Shown piece after piece: positions 55,135-64,000 of a DNA stretch of 64,000 nt. The stretch comes from Mycolicibacterium psychrotolerans (GTDB taxonomy: Bacteria > Actinomycetota > Actinomycetes > Mycobacteriales > Mycobacteriaceae), in contig NZ_AP022574.1 in assembly GCF_010729305.1 (NCBI RefSeq), positions 1,798,001 to 1,862,000 on the forward strand, written 5' to 3'. The position numbers were made by a program, and so were the translations under genes. Position 1 is the stretch's first letter. Each line of letters opens with the position of its first letter. The notes under the pieces are model-generated. The model made no database searches, was not told the origin of the DNA, and saw nothing but the letters and a program-made list of their open reading frames with translations.

Positions 55135-56808
55135 ATGCCCCATGTGATCACCCAGTCGTGTTGCAGCGACGGGTCCTGTGTCTTCGCGTGTCCGGTCAAC
55201 TGCATTCATCCGTCGCCGGATGAGCCGGGCTTCGCCACCGCCGAGATGCTCTACATCGACCCGGTGGCGTGCGTGGACTGCGGCGCGTGTGTGTCGGCCT
55301 GCCCCGTCGGCGCGATCGCCCCCGACACCCGGCTGACCGCCGAGCAGTTGCCGTTCGTCGAGATCAACGCCGGTTTCTATCCCGAGCGGGAGGGCAAGCT
55401 GCCGCCGACGTCGAAGCTGGCGCCGGTTCCGGACGCGCCCGCCGTGGCGGCCCGCCGCGGGGGACCGCTGCGGGTGGCGATCGTCGGCTCCGGGCCCGCG
55501 GCGATGTACGCCGCCGACGAACTGCTCACCCAGCGCGGCGTGCAGGTCAACGTCTTCGAGAAACTGCCCACGCCCTATGGCCTCGCGCGCGCAGGCGTCG
55601 CGCCCGACCATCAGGCCACCAAGCGGGTGACGACACTGTTCGACACCATCGCCGCCCGCCGGGACTTCCGGTTCTACCTCAACGTCGAGGTGGGATCGGA
55701 CCTCACCCACGACGAGCTCCTCGAGCACCACCATGCGGTGCTGTACGCGGTCGGCGCGCCCACCGACAAGCGCCTGGACGTCGACGGCATGGATCTGCCG
55801 GGAACCGGGACGGCCACCGAGATCGTGGCCTGGTACAACGGGCACCCCGAGTTCACGGACCTCTCCGTCGATCTGAGCGGCGAGCGGGTGGTCGTCGTCG
55901 GCAACGGCAACGTCGCCCTCGACGTCGCCCGCGTGTTGACCACCGATCCGGATGCGTTGGCGCGCACCGACATCGCCGATCACGCTCTGGCCGCGCTGCG
56001 CGCCTCCCACGTCCGGGAGGTGGTGATCGCCGCCCGGCGGGGGCCCGCCGCCTCGGCGTTCACCCTGCCCGAGCTGATCGGCCTGACGGCGCGCTGCGAC
56101 GTGGTGCTCGACCCGGCCGACCACCAGCGGGTGCGCGAGGATCTCGCGGCCGCCACGGATGCGCTGACCCGGAACAAGCTCGAGATCCTCGCCAAGCTCG
56201 GCGATTCCACCGCGCCGATCACCCGGCCCCGGATCCGGCTGGCGTACCAGCTCACGCCGCGCCGGGTGCTGGGACCGACGCGGGTGACGGGCATCGAGTT
56301 CGAGGTGACCGGCTCCGATCAGATGCAGCAGCTCTCCGCGGGGCTGGTGCTGACGTCGATCGGCTACCGCGGCATGCCGATTCGCGGACTCCCGTTCGAC
56401 GACACCGCGGCCGTGGTGCCCAACGACCGCGGCCGGGTCACGGACGCGGGCACCCCGGTGCGCGGCAGCTACGTCGCCGGCTGGATCAAGCGCGGACCGA
56501 CGGGCTTCATCGGAACCAACAAGTCGTGCGCGGCGCAGACGGTGCACGCCCTTGTCGACGACTACAACGCCGGTCTGCTGACCGATCCGATGCACAAGCC
56601 CTCGGCGCTGCCACGGTTCGTGCGCGGCAGGAAACCCGCGGTCGTCGACGCGGTCGGCTGGAACGCGATCGACCGCGCCGAGGTGGCACGCGGTCAGGGC
56701 ACCCGCCCGCGCGCCAAGTTCACCTCGGTGGACGAGATGCTGCGCGCTGCGGCCGAGGCCCCCGCCGAGCCCGTGCACCGGCGGCTGCTGGCCGGCCTGA
56801 TGCGCTGA
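55135..56808 (+). CDS. fprB: ferredoxin/ferredoxin-NADP+ reductase fusion FprB
   Basis: 557 residues. The N-terminal ferredoxin domain (1-about 105) carries cluster Cys in CCSDGSCVFACPVNCIHP and CVDCGACVSACPVGAI. The reductase domain has FAD motif VAIVGSGPAAMYAADELLTQ and NADP motif VVVVGNGNVALDVARVLTTD, plus GWIKRGPTGFIGTNKSCAAQ, as in adrenodoxin reductase. It passes electrons from NADPH through its own iron-sulfur centre, so it can feed an oxygenase directly. Positional match of Rv0886. Confidence 0.94.
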   Translation: MPHVITQSCCSDGSCVFACPVNCIHPSPDEPGFATAEMLYIDPVACVDCGACVSACPVGAIAPDTRLTAEQLPFVEINAGFYPEREGKLPPTSKLAPVPDAPAVAARRGGPLRVAIVGSGPAAMYAADELLTQRGVQVNVFEKLPTPYGLARAGVAPDHQATKRVTTLFDTIAARRDFRFYLNVEVGSDLTHDELLEHHHAVLYAVGAPTDKRLDVDGMDLPGTGTATEIVAWYNGHPEFTDLSVDLSGERVVVVGNGNVALDVARVLTTDPDALARTDIADHALAALRASHVREVVIAARRGPAASAFTLPELIGLTARCDVVLDPADHQRVREDLAAATDALTRNKLEILAKLGDSTAPITRPRIRLAYQLTPRRVLGPTRVTGIEFEVTGSDQMQQLSAGLVLTSIGYRGMPIRGLPFDDTAAVVPNDRGRVTDAGTPVRGSYVAGWIKRGPTGFIGTNKSCAAQTVHALVDDYNAGLLTDPMHKPSALPRFVRGRKPAVVDAVGWNAIDRAEVARGQGTRPRAKFTSVDEMLRAAAEAPAEPVHRRLLAGLMR

Positions 56809-56814
56809 GCCGAC

Positions 56815-57591
56815 CTACTCGGACCAGTCGGCCAGCACGTTGACGAACGGGGTGGGCTGCACCGACAAGGCGCCCACGTAGGGATGCTCGAGCGCGAAGA
56901 TCAGATACATGACGAACGCCAGCAGCGACGCCGTCAACCCTACCGCCAGACCGTGCACCAGCAGATCCCGGGTGCCGAACAGATAGGTGAACAGCATCAG
57001 GACGGCGCCGCCGCCGACGAGCAGCACCCACAACTCGGCGGGCACCGAGGCGTCGCCGGTCGACACCCGAAGCTTGCGGTTGGCGCTCAGATCGTTGAGC
57101 CGCACGATCGCGTGGTCGAAGAACGCGATCTCGTTGCGGGTCTCTGGCTGCACCTTCAGGTAGGCCTGCCAGACGTTGTTCAGCGCGTCGGACTGCTCGG
57201 CGATGGTCTCGCCGTGCCGCATCCGCGGGAACTCGTTGTCGATGACATCGCGGGAGTAGGCGACCAGGTTCTGCTGCACCTCGCTGCGGTACGCGGTGGG
57301 CAGTGCGTCCGAGTCGCGGAGCAGGTCGGCGACCGCCGATGCCTCCATGCTGCTGGCGTCCTCGGCATTGCCGAACTGCTCCCACACCACCACGACGACG
57401 AACGCGACGAGCACCGCGTACAGCACGCCGGCGACCTGAAACACCGCGCTGGACACCGGATTCGCCGATTCCAGCCGGGTGTGGGACACCACCTTCCGGA
57501 ACAGGACCAGACCGCCGACGGAGATACCCACGAGGACCGCGATCCAGATCAGGCCCAGGACGGGTGGGGGGAACTGCAGCAGCCAGAGCAC
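56815..57591 (-). CDS. DUF4239 (bestrophin-like) membrane protein
   Basis: 258 residues with hydrophobic segments LGLIWIAVLVGISVGGLVLF, AVLYAVLVAFVVVVVWEQFG-like region, LWVLLVGGGAVLMLFTYLFG and VGLTASLLAFVMYLIFALEH. A soluble loop between holds SMEASAVADLLRDSDALPTA and a conserved DEFPRM-type region (IDNEFPRMRHGETIAEQSDA). DUF4239 proteins resemble bestrophin channels but no transport is shown. Convergent with fprB, 6 bp apart. Confidence 0.85.
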   Translation of the reverse strand: MLWLLQFPPPVLGLIWIAVLVGISVGGLVLFRKVVSHTRLESANPVSSAVFQVAGVLYAVLVAFVVVVVWEQFGNAEDASSMEASAVADLLRDSDALPTAYRSEVQQNLVAYSRDVIDNEFPRMRHGETIAEQSDALNNVWQAYLKVQPETRNEIAFFDHAIVRLNDLSANRKLRVSTGDASVPAELWVLLVGGGAVLMLFTYLFGTRDLLVHGLAVGLTASLLAFVMYLIFALEHPYVGALSVQPTPFVNVLADWSE

Positions 57592-57646
57592 AGCCCAGTA
57601 TCACCGCGTGCGTCGCCGCCGCCGGGCAAACACACCGGCGAGCGGG

Positions 57647-58099
57647 CTAACTGCCGCTGCTCATCTGTGCTGCGATGTCGTTGACGTCGACGTCGCGCAC
57701 CGATTCGGCGAGCGCCCAGTGGTGCCCGAACGGATCGCGCACCACGCCGTAGCGATCCCCCCAGAACTGATCCTCGAGCGGGTTGACGACAACCGCGCCC
57801 GCGTCGAGCGCGCGCTGGAAGCGGCCGTCGACGTCGGCCCCGTGCAGATGCAGCGTGACCGGCGTGCCGCCGAGCGCCTTCGGGGTGCTCGACTTTCCGT
57901 CGTTGTACTCGGGGAAGTCGTCGTTGAGGAACACCATCGAGCCGTTGATCCGCATGCACGCGTGCATCAGCTTGCCGTCTGGCCCGGGCAGGCGCACCAT
58001 CTCCTCGGCGCCGAACGCCGTGGTGTAGAAGTCGAGCGCCGCGGCCGCGTCGTCGACGACGAGGTGCGGAACCAGCATCGGGGTGTTGTCGATCGCCAT
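57647..58099 (-). CDS. VOC family protein (glyoxalase-like)
   Basis: 150 residues from ATG 58099 (MAIDNTPMLVPHLVVDDAAA), with GGAGACC ahead. Segments DFYTTAFGAEEMVRLPGPDG, HACMRINGSMVFLNDDFPEY, TLHLHGADVDGRFQRALDAG, DQFWGDRYGVVRDPFGHHWA identify a PhnB-like VOC protein. Positional match of Rv0887c. The reaction is unknown. Distinct from the VOC protein at 32258. Confidence 0.87.
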   Translation of the reverse strand: MAIDNTPMLVPHLVVDDAAAALDFYTTAFGAEEMVRLPGPDGKLMHACMRINGSMVFLNDDFPEYNDGKSSTPKALGGTPVTLHLHGADVDGRFQRALDAGAVVVNPLEDQFWGDRYGVVRDPFGHHWALAESVRDVDVNDIAAQMSSGS

Positions 58100-58177
58100 G
58101 GGGTCTCCTTCGCTGCGTGATGATGGCCGGGTGGCTGTCGATGCTGACCGGGCCGCCACCGGAAACTCATCGGCGCG

Positions 58178-58792
58178 TCAGACCACCGAGAACCCGGCGG
58201 GCAACGCGGTGCGTCCGGTCAGCGCCATCAGCAGCGCGGGCCCGCGATCCAGTTGCACGCCGATGCGCGCGGCCAGCGCCGCGGCCTCGGCCAGCACCTC
58301 ACGGGGCGGTGTGCGGTCCGCTTCGACCACGGCGGCGATGTCCAGACCGTGCACCGCGATCTCGAAGGTCCGCGTCGGCAGGTAGGTGCTCAGCCGCAGA
58401 CCCAGGCCGCCGATCACCTCGATGAGCGGGTCGTCGGCGGCGTCGATCTCACCGAGCACACGCTCGACGAGCCCGTCGATCGTCGCGACCGGATCCGGGC
58501 CGAGGTCGCGACCCGCCTGACGGCCGCGCTCGACGATCGCGGCGGCGCCCATCCCCGCGGCGTAGTCGTTGATGCGGACGTAGTAGTCGGCGGGCTCGGT
58601 GACGTCCTCGCGCTGCGCGGGGGCCCCCAGGTAGGTGCTCACCGTGATCAGCGACCGTGACGTGTGCCCGACGAGGTCGCGAACCGACCACTCGCCGAGT
58701 CCCGCATCGTTCCACCGGTGATCGGGTACGTCGCGCACCAGTGACGCGAAATACCTTGCCGCCGAAGCGAAGACGGCCCGCGGGTCGGTCAT
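58178..58792 (-). CDS. mycothiol-dependent maleylpyruvate-isomerase-like (DinB/MDMPI) protein
   Basis: 204 residues from ATG 58792, overlapping the citA stop as ATGA. DinB-like four-helix bundle: SLVRDVPDHRWNDAGLGEWS, VRDLVGHTSRSLITVSTYLG (metal His), YLPTRTFEIAVHGLDIAAVV (second His in VHGLD). The H...H...H pattern fits MDMPI_N proteins that use mycothiol. The substrate is unknown. Confidence 0.82.
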   Translation of the reverse strand: MTDPRAVFASAARYFASLVRDVPDHRWNDAGLGEWSVRDLVGHTSRSLITVSTYLGAPAQREDVTEPADYYVRINDYAAGMGAAAIVERGRQAGRDLGPDPVATIDGLVERVLGEIDAADDPLIEVIGGLGLRLSTYLPTRTFEIAVHGLDIAAVVEADRTPPREVLAEAAALAARIGVQLDRGPALLMALTGRTALPAGFSVV

Positions 58793-59907
58793 GGCCGGGT
58801 CAGCTGGTCCCAGCCCTCGACCGACTGGGGGCTGCGCGGCGCCGGCCCGACGTAGATCGCCGACGGCCGCACCAGCTTGCCCAGCCGCTTCTGCTCGAGG
58901 ATGTGCGCGCACCAGCCGGCCGTGCGGCCACACGTGAACATCGCGGGCATCATCGTCGGCGGCACCTGGGCGAAGTCGAGGATGACGGCCGCCCAGAACT
59001 CGACGTTGGTCTCGATCGCGCGGTCGGGCCGGCGTTCCCGCAGCTCGGCCAGGGCGGCCTGCTCGAGGGCCGCGGCGACCTCGAAGCGCGGCGCCTCGAG
59101 CCGCTTGGCCGTCGCCCGGAGCACCCGGGCCCGCGGGTCCTCGGCCCGGTACACCCGGTGTCCGAAGCCCATCAACTTCTCGTCGCGGTCGAGGATGCCG
59201 CGGACCACCGCGCGCGCGTCCCCGGTCCGCTCGGCCTCCTCGATCATCGGGATCACCCGCGCCGGGGCACCGCCGTGCAGCGGCCCGCTCATCGCGCCGA
59301 TCGCGCCCGACAGCGCGGCCGCCACGTCGGCGCCCGTCGACGCGATCACGCGGGCGGTGAACGTCGACGCGTTCATGCCGTGCTCGGCGGCGCTGACCCA
59401 GTACGCGTCGATGGCCTCGATGTGCCGCGGATCGGGGTCCCCCTGCCAGCGGGTCATGAATCGCGCTGTGACCGTGTCGCATTCATCGACCCTGCGCTGT
59501 GGCACAGCGGGCTGGTAGATGCCGCGGGCGGACTGCGCGACGTAGGACAGTGCCATCACCGACGCCCGTGCCAACTGGTCGCGCGCGGTCTGGTCGTCGA
59601 TGTCCAGCAGCGGTCGATACCCCCAGATCGGGGCGAGCATGGCCAACCCGGCCTGCACGTCGACGCGGACGTCGCCGCTGTGGATCGGCAGCGGGAACGG
59701 TTCGGCGGGCGGCAGACCGTGCCCGAACCGGCCGTCGACCAGCAGGCCCCACACGTCCCCGAAAGTCACCCGGTCGCCGACCAGGTCCTCGATGTCCACG
59801 CCGCGATAGCGCAGCGCGCCGCCGTCCTTGTCCGGCTCGGCGATCTCAGTCTCGAACGCCACCACGCCAGCCAGTCCGGGAGCGAAATCCTTCGGCACCG
59901 CAGTCAT
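58789..59907 (-). CDS. citA: citrate synthase 2 (CitA)
   Basis: 372 residues. Condenses acetyl-CoA and oxaloacetate. Active-site segments: YWVSAAEHGMNASTFTARVI (His), GAMSGPLHGGAPARVIPMIE (His), [20 protein letters not shown] (Asp in the last part). Shorter than GltA2 at 62728 and like Rv0889c. Start ATG 59907 (MTAVPKDFAPGLAGVVAFET). The MDMPI gene is coupled downstream. Two citrate synthases 3 kb apart is the normal mycobacterial condition. Confidence 0.94.
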   Translation of the reverse strand: MTAVPKDFAPGLAGVVAFETEIAEPDKDGGALRYRGVDIEDLVGDRVTFGDVWGLLVDGRFGHGLPPAEPFPLPIHSGDVRVDVQAGLAMLAPIWGYRPLLDIDDQTARDQLARASVMALSYVAQSARGIYQPAVPQRRVDECDTVTARFMTRWQGDPDPRHIEAIDAYWVSAAEHGMNASTFTARVIASTGADVAAALSGAIGAMSGPLHGGAPARVIPMIEEAERTGDARAVVRGILDRDEKLMGFGHRVYRAEDPRARVLRATAKRLEAPRFEVAAALEQAALAELRERRPDRAIETNVEFWAAVILDFAQVPPTMMPAMFTCGRTAGWCAHILEQKRLGKLVRPSAIYVGPAPRSPQSVEGWDQLTRP

Positions 59908-59974
59908 GCGGTGATTGTCGCATCACCGCCTGTGGCTGCTGCCGACGGTTGCGCTCGGCGCGTAGCGTGATCGC

Positions 59975-60631
59975 GTGGGCACATCTGACGACCTCGCCCG
60001 GATGCGGGTGGAATACGGCTCGGTGGAGAAGGACGGCAGCTCCGATCTGGACGTGGACTGGCTCGACGTCGGATGGGTGGCCCTGCTGAACAGCTGGTTG
60101 GCCGACGCCGGGGAGGCCGGGGTGGCCGAGCCCAACGCGATGGTGGTCGGCACGGTCGACGCCGAGGGAAGACCCGTCACACGGACCGTGTTGTGCAAGA
60201 GCGTGACCGAGTCGGGCATCACGTTCTACACCAACTACGCCTCCGCCAAGGGCGAGCAACTGGCCGCGCAACCGTATGCGTCGGTGACGTTCCCGTGGTT
60301 GGCTCTGGGCCGGCAGGTGCATCTGCGCGGCCCGGTGACCAAGGTGCCGACCGCGGAGACCGCCGACTACTGGGCCAAGCGGCCGCGCGGCTCGCAGCTG
60401 GGGGCGTGGGCGTCGGCGCAGAGCAGGCCCATCGCATCGCGGGACGCGTTGCGAGGCCAACTCGCCCAGGTCACCGAGCGGTTCGCCGACACCGAGACCG
60501 TCCCGGTACCCCCGCACTGGGGCGGCTACCTGATCGCACCCGATGAGGTGGAGTTCTGGCAGGGCCGGGAAAACCGGCTGCACAACAGGATTCGGGTCCG
60601 CAGCGGGCTCGTCGAGCGCCTCCAGCCGTAG
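59975..60631 (+). CDS. pdxH: pyridoxamine 5'-phosphate oxidase PdxH
   Basis: 218 residues from GTG 59975. Oxidises PNP/PMP to pyridoxal 5'-phosphate with FMN. Family features: [105 protein letters not shown]. Complete and canonical. Its stop shares a base with the MFS start, so the two are co-translated. In M. tuberculosis pdxH lies elsewhere; here it neighbours citA. Confidence 0.95.
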   Translation: MGTSDDLARMRVEYGSVEKDGSSDLDVDWLDVGWVALLNSWLADAGEAGVAEPNAMVVGTVDAEGRPVTRTVLCKSVTESGITFYTNYASAKGEQLAAQPYASVTFPWLALGRQVHLRGPVTKVPTAETADYWAKRPRGSQLGAWASAQSRPIASRDALRGQLAQVTERFADTETVPVPPHWGGYLIAPDEVEFWQGRENRLHNRIRVRSGLVERLQP

Positions 60632-61902
60632 TGGGCCGGCTCTTCGCCGACACCACACCCCTGCAGGCCCCCGACTTCCGGCGGCTGTGGCTGGCCGGGA
60701 TCGTCACCGTCATCGGCGCGAACCTGACGATCTTCGCCGTCCCCGTCCAGCTGTACACGCTCACCCAGAACTCGCTCTACGTCGGATTGGCCGGGCTGTT
60801 CGCGCTGGTGCCCCTGGTGGTGTTCGGGCTGTGGGGTGGCGCCTGGGCCGACGCGATGGATCGGCGCCTGCTGCTCGTCATCACCTCGTGCGGGCTGGCC
60901 CTGTCGTCGGTGCTGCTGTGGCTGCAGTCCGCGCTGGGGCTGAACAACGTGTGGGTGGTGCTCAGCCTGCTCTCGGTGCAGCAGGCCTTCTACGCGGTGA
61001 ACTCGCCGACCCGCTCTGCGGCCATTCCCCGCATGCTGCCCGGGGGCCAGTTGCCCGCCGCCAACGCCTTGAACATGACCGTGATGCAGTTCGGCGCGAT
61101 CGCCGGCCCGCTGTTGGCCGGGGTGATGCTGCACTGGGTCGACCTGTCCGCGCTGTATCTCATCGACGCGATCACCTGCCTCGCGGCGGTCTGGGCGACG
61201 GTCCGGATGACCCCGATGCCGCCGACGGTGACCGGTGACGGCGCCTCCGGCTACGGGCCGGCCGCGGTTCTCGACGGTTTCCGCTACCTGGCGGGCAATC
61301 GGGTGGTGTTGATGTCCTTCGTCGTCGACCTGATCGCGATGATCTTCGGGATGCCGCGGGCCCTGTTCCCGCAGATGTCGCACGAGAGCTTCGGCGGCCC
61401 GGTACAGGGCGGAACGACGATGGCGTTGCTCGCCGCCGCGATGTCGGCGGGTGCGGTGGCCGGCGGAATCTTCTCCGGCTGGCTGCCCCGGGTTCAGCGT
61501 CAGGGGCTGGCGGTCGTGGTCGCCATCGTGGCGTGGGGCGTGGCGATGGTCGGCTTCGGCGTGGTCGGCGGCGCGGCGCACGGCACGGCGGGCGCGATGC
61601 TGTGGATCGCGTTGGCCTGCTTGGCTTTCGGGGGTGCCGCGGACATGGTGTCCGCGGCGTTCCGGTCGACGATCCTGCAGGAGGCGGCGTCCGACGAACT
61701 GCGCGGCCGGTTGCAGGGCGTGTTCACGGTGGTCGTGGCCGGCGGCCCCCGGCTGGCCGACGCGGCGCACGGAGCGGTGGCGGCCGCGGTCGGGACGACG
61801 GTCGCCGCGGCGGGAGGGGGCGTGCTGGTCGTGATCGGTGTGGTGCTCGCCGTCGTGGCGGTGCCCGCGTTCGTCCGCTACCGGGTGGCGCGGGTGCTCT
61901 GA
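60631..61902 (+). CDS. MFS transporter (enterobactin-exporter EntS-like)
   Basis: 423 residues from GTG 60631, whose first base is the last base of the pdxH stop. About twelve hydrophobic segments; the MFS signature between segments 2 and 3 is GAWADAMDRRLLLVITSCGL. It resembles MFS_3/EntS-type exporters. Substrate unknown. A TetR gene follows after 74 bp and may control it. Confidence 0.88.
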   Translation: MGRLFADTTPLQAPDFRRLWLAGIVTVIGANLTIFAVPVQLYTLTQNSLYVGLAGLFALVPLVVFGLWGGAWADAMDRRLLLVITSCGLALSSVLLWLQSALGLNNVWVVLSLLSVQQAFYAVNSPTRSAAIPRMLPGGQLPAANALNMTVMQFGAIAGPLLAGVMLHWVDLSALYLIDAITCLAAVWATVRMTPMPPTVTGDGASGYGPAAVLDGFRYLAGNRVVLMSFVVDLIAMIFGMPRALFPQMSHESFGGPVQGGTTMALLAAAMSAGAVAGGIFSGWLPRVQRQGLAVVVAIVAWGVAMVGFGVVGGAAHGTAGAMLWIALACLAFGGAADMVSAAFRSTILQEAASDELRGRLQGVFTVVVAGGPRLADAAHGAVAAAVGTTVAAAGGGVLVVIGVVLAVVAVPAFVRYRVARVL

Positions 61903-61976
61903 CCCGGCGGTGCCGGCAACTGTCGGGCGACGTCAGTTCGACCTCCCCGCCGTACCGAACGGACTACCATCCGAAC

Positions 61977-62627
61977 GTGGTCGAAGTCAGAGGGGAGCCT
62001 GTCCTGGGCTTGCGCGAGCGCAAGAAGCGCCGCACGCGGGCCACCCTGATCGACGCCGCGGCCGGGCTGTGCGACCGCCAGGGTTTCGACGGCACGACCG
62101 TCGACCAGATCGCGGCGATCGCCGACGTCTCTCCCCGCACCTTCAGTCGCTACTTCTCCACCAAGGACGCCATCGCGCTGGCCCTGATCGACGAGGTGCT
62201 CGACCGGGTCGCTGCCGAGCTGGTTCGTCAGCCGCCGGAGCTGTCCCACTTCGAGGCGCTGCGCCGCGCCTACGTCGCGATGGCGCTGAGCACCAAGTCG
62301 GCGCCGGTGGGTGTGCTGTCATCGGAGCGGTTCATGCAGATCCTGCGGATCCTGGTCTCGTCGGGCACGCTGCAGCAAGCCGCCGTCGATTTCCGCGGGA
62401 ACCCGGTCGATGTCGCCGTGGCCGCCCGGATGGGCACCGCCGTGGATGACCGCCGGGTCAAGCTGATGGCCGCGGTGTGGGGCGGCATCCTGATGACGGC
62501 GCTGCGCGAACTCGCTCAGGACACGACGGCGCTGCGCGGCGTCCGGGTCGACGACGCAGTCGCCGCGTTCGAGGTGACCTACGCCGACTTCATGGTTGAG
62601 ATCGCGGGGCTCGGGCAACACGTCTGA
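61977..62627 (+). CDS. TetR family transcriptional regulator
   Basis: 216 residues from GTG 61977 (VVEVRGEPVLGLRERKKRRT). A GAGGGGAG stretch inside the first codons would better serve the TTG at 62010 (LRERKKRR), which is also the usual TetR N-terminus. HTH: TTVDQIAAIADVSPRTFSRY then FSTKDAIALALIDEV. Placed after pdxH-MFS and before gltA2. It may regulate the MFS transporter; no clear palindrome was found in front of it. Confidence 0.87.
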   Translation: MVEVRGEPVLGLRERKKRRTRATLIDAAAGLCDRQGFDGTTVDQIAAIADVSPRTFSRYFSTKDAIALALIDEVLDRVAAELVRQPPELSHFEALRRAYVAMALSTKSAPVGVLSSERFMQILRILVSSGTLQQAAVDFRGNPVDVAVAARMGTAVDDRRVKLMAAVWGGILMTALRELAQDTTALRGVRVDDAVAAFEVTYADFMVEIAGLGQHV

Positions 62628-62669
62628 TGCTCTCGTCAGCGACCCCCGCGGGCGTGCGCACGGGAATGG

Positions 62670-62686
62670 GACTACCTTCTGTAGTC
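62670..62686. promoter_or_regulatory. short inverted repeat in the gltA2 leader
   Basis: GACTAC-CTTCT-GTAGTC, perfect 6-bp arms, 41 bp before the gltA2 start and 42 bp after the TetR stop. Could be an operator of gltA2 or a small hairpin ending the tetR transcript. Confidence 0.35.
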
Positions 62687-62727
62687 AGATTCCGATTCCC
62701 GATAGACCCGAGACCGAAGGGATCCCA

Positions 62728-64000
62728 GTGGCCGATAACGCCGAAGCCGGGAAAGAGCACGCCACCCTCTCCTACCCCGGCGGCGAGCTGGAACTCGACA
62801 TCGTCAAAGCTTCTGAGGGCGCGGACGGCATCGCGCTCGGATCGTTGCTGGCAAAGACCGGCTACACCACGTTCGACGGCGGATTCGTCAACACGGCGCC
62901 CACCAAGAGCGCGATCACGTACATCGACGGCGACGCCGGCATCCTGCGGTACCGCGGCTACCCGATCGAGCAGCTCGCGGAGAAGTCGACGTTCATCGAG
63001 GTCAGTTATCTGCTGATCTACGGCGAGCTGCCGACCGAGGAGCAGCTCGAGAAGTTCACCACCCAGATCCAGCGGCACACGCTGCTGCACGAGGACCTCA
63101 AGCGGTTCTTCGACGGCTTTCCGCGCAACGCGCACCCGATGCCGGTGCTCTCCAGCGCGGTGAACGCGCTGAGCGCCTACTACCAGGACTCACTGGATCC
63201 GTTCGATCCCCAGCAGGTCGAGCTGTCGACCATCCGGCTGCTGGCCAAGCTGCCGACCATCGCCGCCTACGCGTACAAGAAGTCCGAGGGTCAGCCGTTC
63301 CTCTACCCCGACAACTCGCTGACGCTGGTCGAGAACTTCCTGCGGATGACGTTCGGGTTCCCCGCCGAGCCCTACGAGGTGGACCCCGAGATCGTTCGGG
63401 CGCTGGACATGCTGTTCATCCTGCACGCCGATCACGAGCAGAACTGCTCGACCTCGACGGTGCGGCTGGTGGGCAGCTCGCAGGCCAACCTGTTCACCTC
63501 GATCTCCGGCGGCATCAACGCGCTGTGGGGCCCGCTGCACGGCGGCGCCAACCAGGCCGTGCTCGAGATGCTCGAGAAGATCCGCAAGGGTGACGACGAC
63601 GTCGCGACGTTCGTCAAGAAGGTGAAGAACCGCGAGGACGGTGTGAAGCTGATGGGCTTCGGGCACCGCGTGTACAAGAACTACGACCCGCGCGCCCGCA
63701 TCGTCAAGGAGCAGGCCGACAAGATCCTCGGCAAGATCGGCGTGCAGGACGAGCTGCTCGACATCGCCAAAGAGCTCGAGGAGATCGCGCTGACCGACGA
63801 CTTCTTCGTCGAGCGCAAGCTCTACCCGAACGTCGACTACTACACCGGCGTGATCTACCGGGCCATGGGCTTCCCGACGCGGATGTTCACGGTGCTGTTC
63901 GCCCTGGGCCGGCTGCCCGGGTGGATCGCCCACTGGCGTGAGATGCACGGTGAGCCGAACAAGATCGGCCGGCCGCGGCAGATCTACACCGGCTACACCG
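62728..64000 (+). CDS. gltA2: citrate synthase GltA2 (type II), 3' end outside window
   Basis: 424 codons visible from GTG 62728 ([20 protein letters not shown]); the family has about 431, so only a few are missing. Type II features: [80 protein letters not shown] and [20 protein letters not shown] with the His and Asp of the active site. Main TCA-cycle citrate synthase (Rv0896). GTG is chosen because GAAGGGATCC precedes it and the protein matches known N-termini. Confidence 0.96.
   Translation, partial: MADNAEAGKEHATLSYPGGELELDIVKASEGADGIALGSLLAKTGYTTFDGGFVNTAPTKSAITYIDGDAGILRYRGYPIEQLAEKSTFIEVSYLLIYGELPTEEQLEKFTTQIQRHTLLHEDLKRFFDGFPRNAHPMPVLSSAVNALSAYYQDSLDPFDPQQVELSTIRLLAKLPTIAAYAYKKSEGQPFLYPDNSLTLVENFLRMTFGFPAEPYEVDPEIVRALDMLFILHADHEQNCSTSTVRLVGSSQANLFTSISGGINALWGPLHGGANQAVLEMLEKIRKGDDDVATFVKKVKNREDGVKLMGFGHRVYKNYDPRARIVKEQADKILGKIGVQDELLDIAKELEEIALTDDFFVERKLYPNVDYYTGVIYRAMGFPTRMFTVLFALGRLPGWIAHWREMHGEPNKIGRPRQIYTGYT

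Noticed and set aside
62669..62690. An 11-base string CTGTAGTCAGA upstream of gltA2 also present upstream of the DUF2236 gene (2669-2679)
   Set aside because: Many shared 11-mers are expected by chance in 64 kb, and the flanking bases differ.

Overview
The window is high-GC actinobacterial DNA. Gene families and order point to a rapid-growing, non-tuberculous Mycobacterium (Mycolicibacterium): DesA1-type stearoyl-ACP desaturase, RpfA, XPB helicase with its partner, moaA2/moaD2, CspB, SepH, FprB, F420-dependent enzymes, mycothiol-type DinB protein and GltA2. From memory, the order follows the M. tuberculosis Rv0823c-Rv0896 segment (dus, desA1, tetR, DUF2236 ... dapC, fadA, fadB, XPB, moaC-mog-moaE, rpfA, moaD2-moaA2, yccF, cspB ... 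sepH, serC, AurF-like, fprB, citA, gltA2) with local insertions and losses. It is almost entirely core chromosome; I saw no insertion sequence, prophage, CRISPR array or integrase.

Layout. 1-5.1 kb: tail of dusB, desA1, a TetR regulator, a DUF2236 oxygenase, a DUF2510 membrane protein and a small membrane-anchored Ser/Thr kinase. 5.1-5.6 kb: tRNA-Lys (minus strand), then tRNA-Glu, -Asp and -Phe (plus strand). A secreted chorismate mutase begins on the last base of the tRNA-Phe CCA. 6-19 kb: TetR regulators, an MBL hydrolase, a phytoene-desaturase-like FAD enzyme, a UBP zinc finger, SRPBCC proteins, a CDF transporter and two large convergent signalling ATPases (LuxR type and class III cyclase type). 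19-25.5 kb: dapC, an Old Yellow Enzyme and fadA-fadB. 25.5-31.5 kb: an accessory catabolic region with a monooxygenase/TetR divergon, a PPOX gene broken by one in-frame TGA, and a GlxA/AraC regulator followed by an acyl-CoA synthetase and an F420 oxidoreductase. 31.5-40.2 kb: a proline-rich exported protein, VOC and XPB genes, a 1,061-residue repeat-bearing surface protein, and the XPB-associated helicase-like protein. 40.2-45.3 kb: molybdopterin genes on both sides of rpfA, which has a candidate c-di-AMP riboswitch and a candidate CRP site. 45.5-57.6 kb: cspB, a glutathionyl-hydroquinone-reductase-like gene, MFS, TrmH, sepH, serC, AurF-like diiron oxygenase, fprB and a DUF4239 protein. 57.6-64 kb: VOC, DinB-like, citA, pdxH, MFS, TetR and gltA2, which runs off the end.

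How the parts fit. FadA/FadB give the last three steps of beta-oxidation and CitA/GltA2 take acetyl-CoA into the TCA cycle. DesA1 and the candidate operator upstream of it concern fatty-acid desaturation. MoaC, MoaE, MoaA and MoaD make molybdopterin. SerC and DapC serve serine and lysine/peptidoglycan supply. The AurF-like oxygenase and FprB are 4 nt apart and look like an oxygenase with its own electron source. RpfA and the DUF2236, proline-rich and repeat proteins act at the envelope.

Most notable are the tRNA-Phe/chorismate mutase 1-nt overlap, the lone TGA in the PPOX gene, several uncatalogued palindromic operators, and the surface-protein gene lying between the two XPB-system genes. I found no convincing entirely new multi-gene system.
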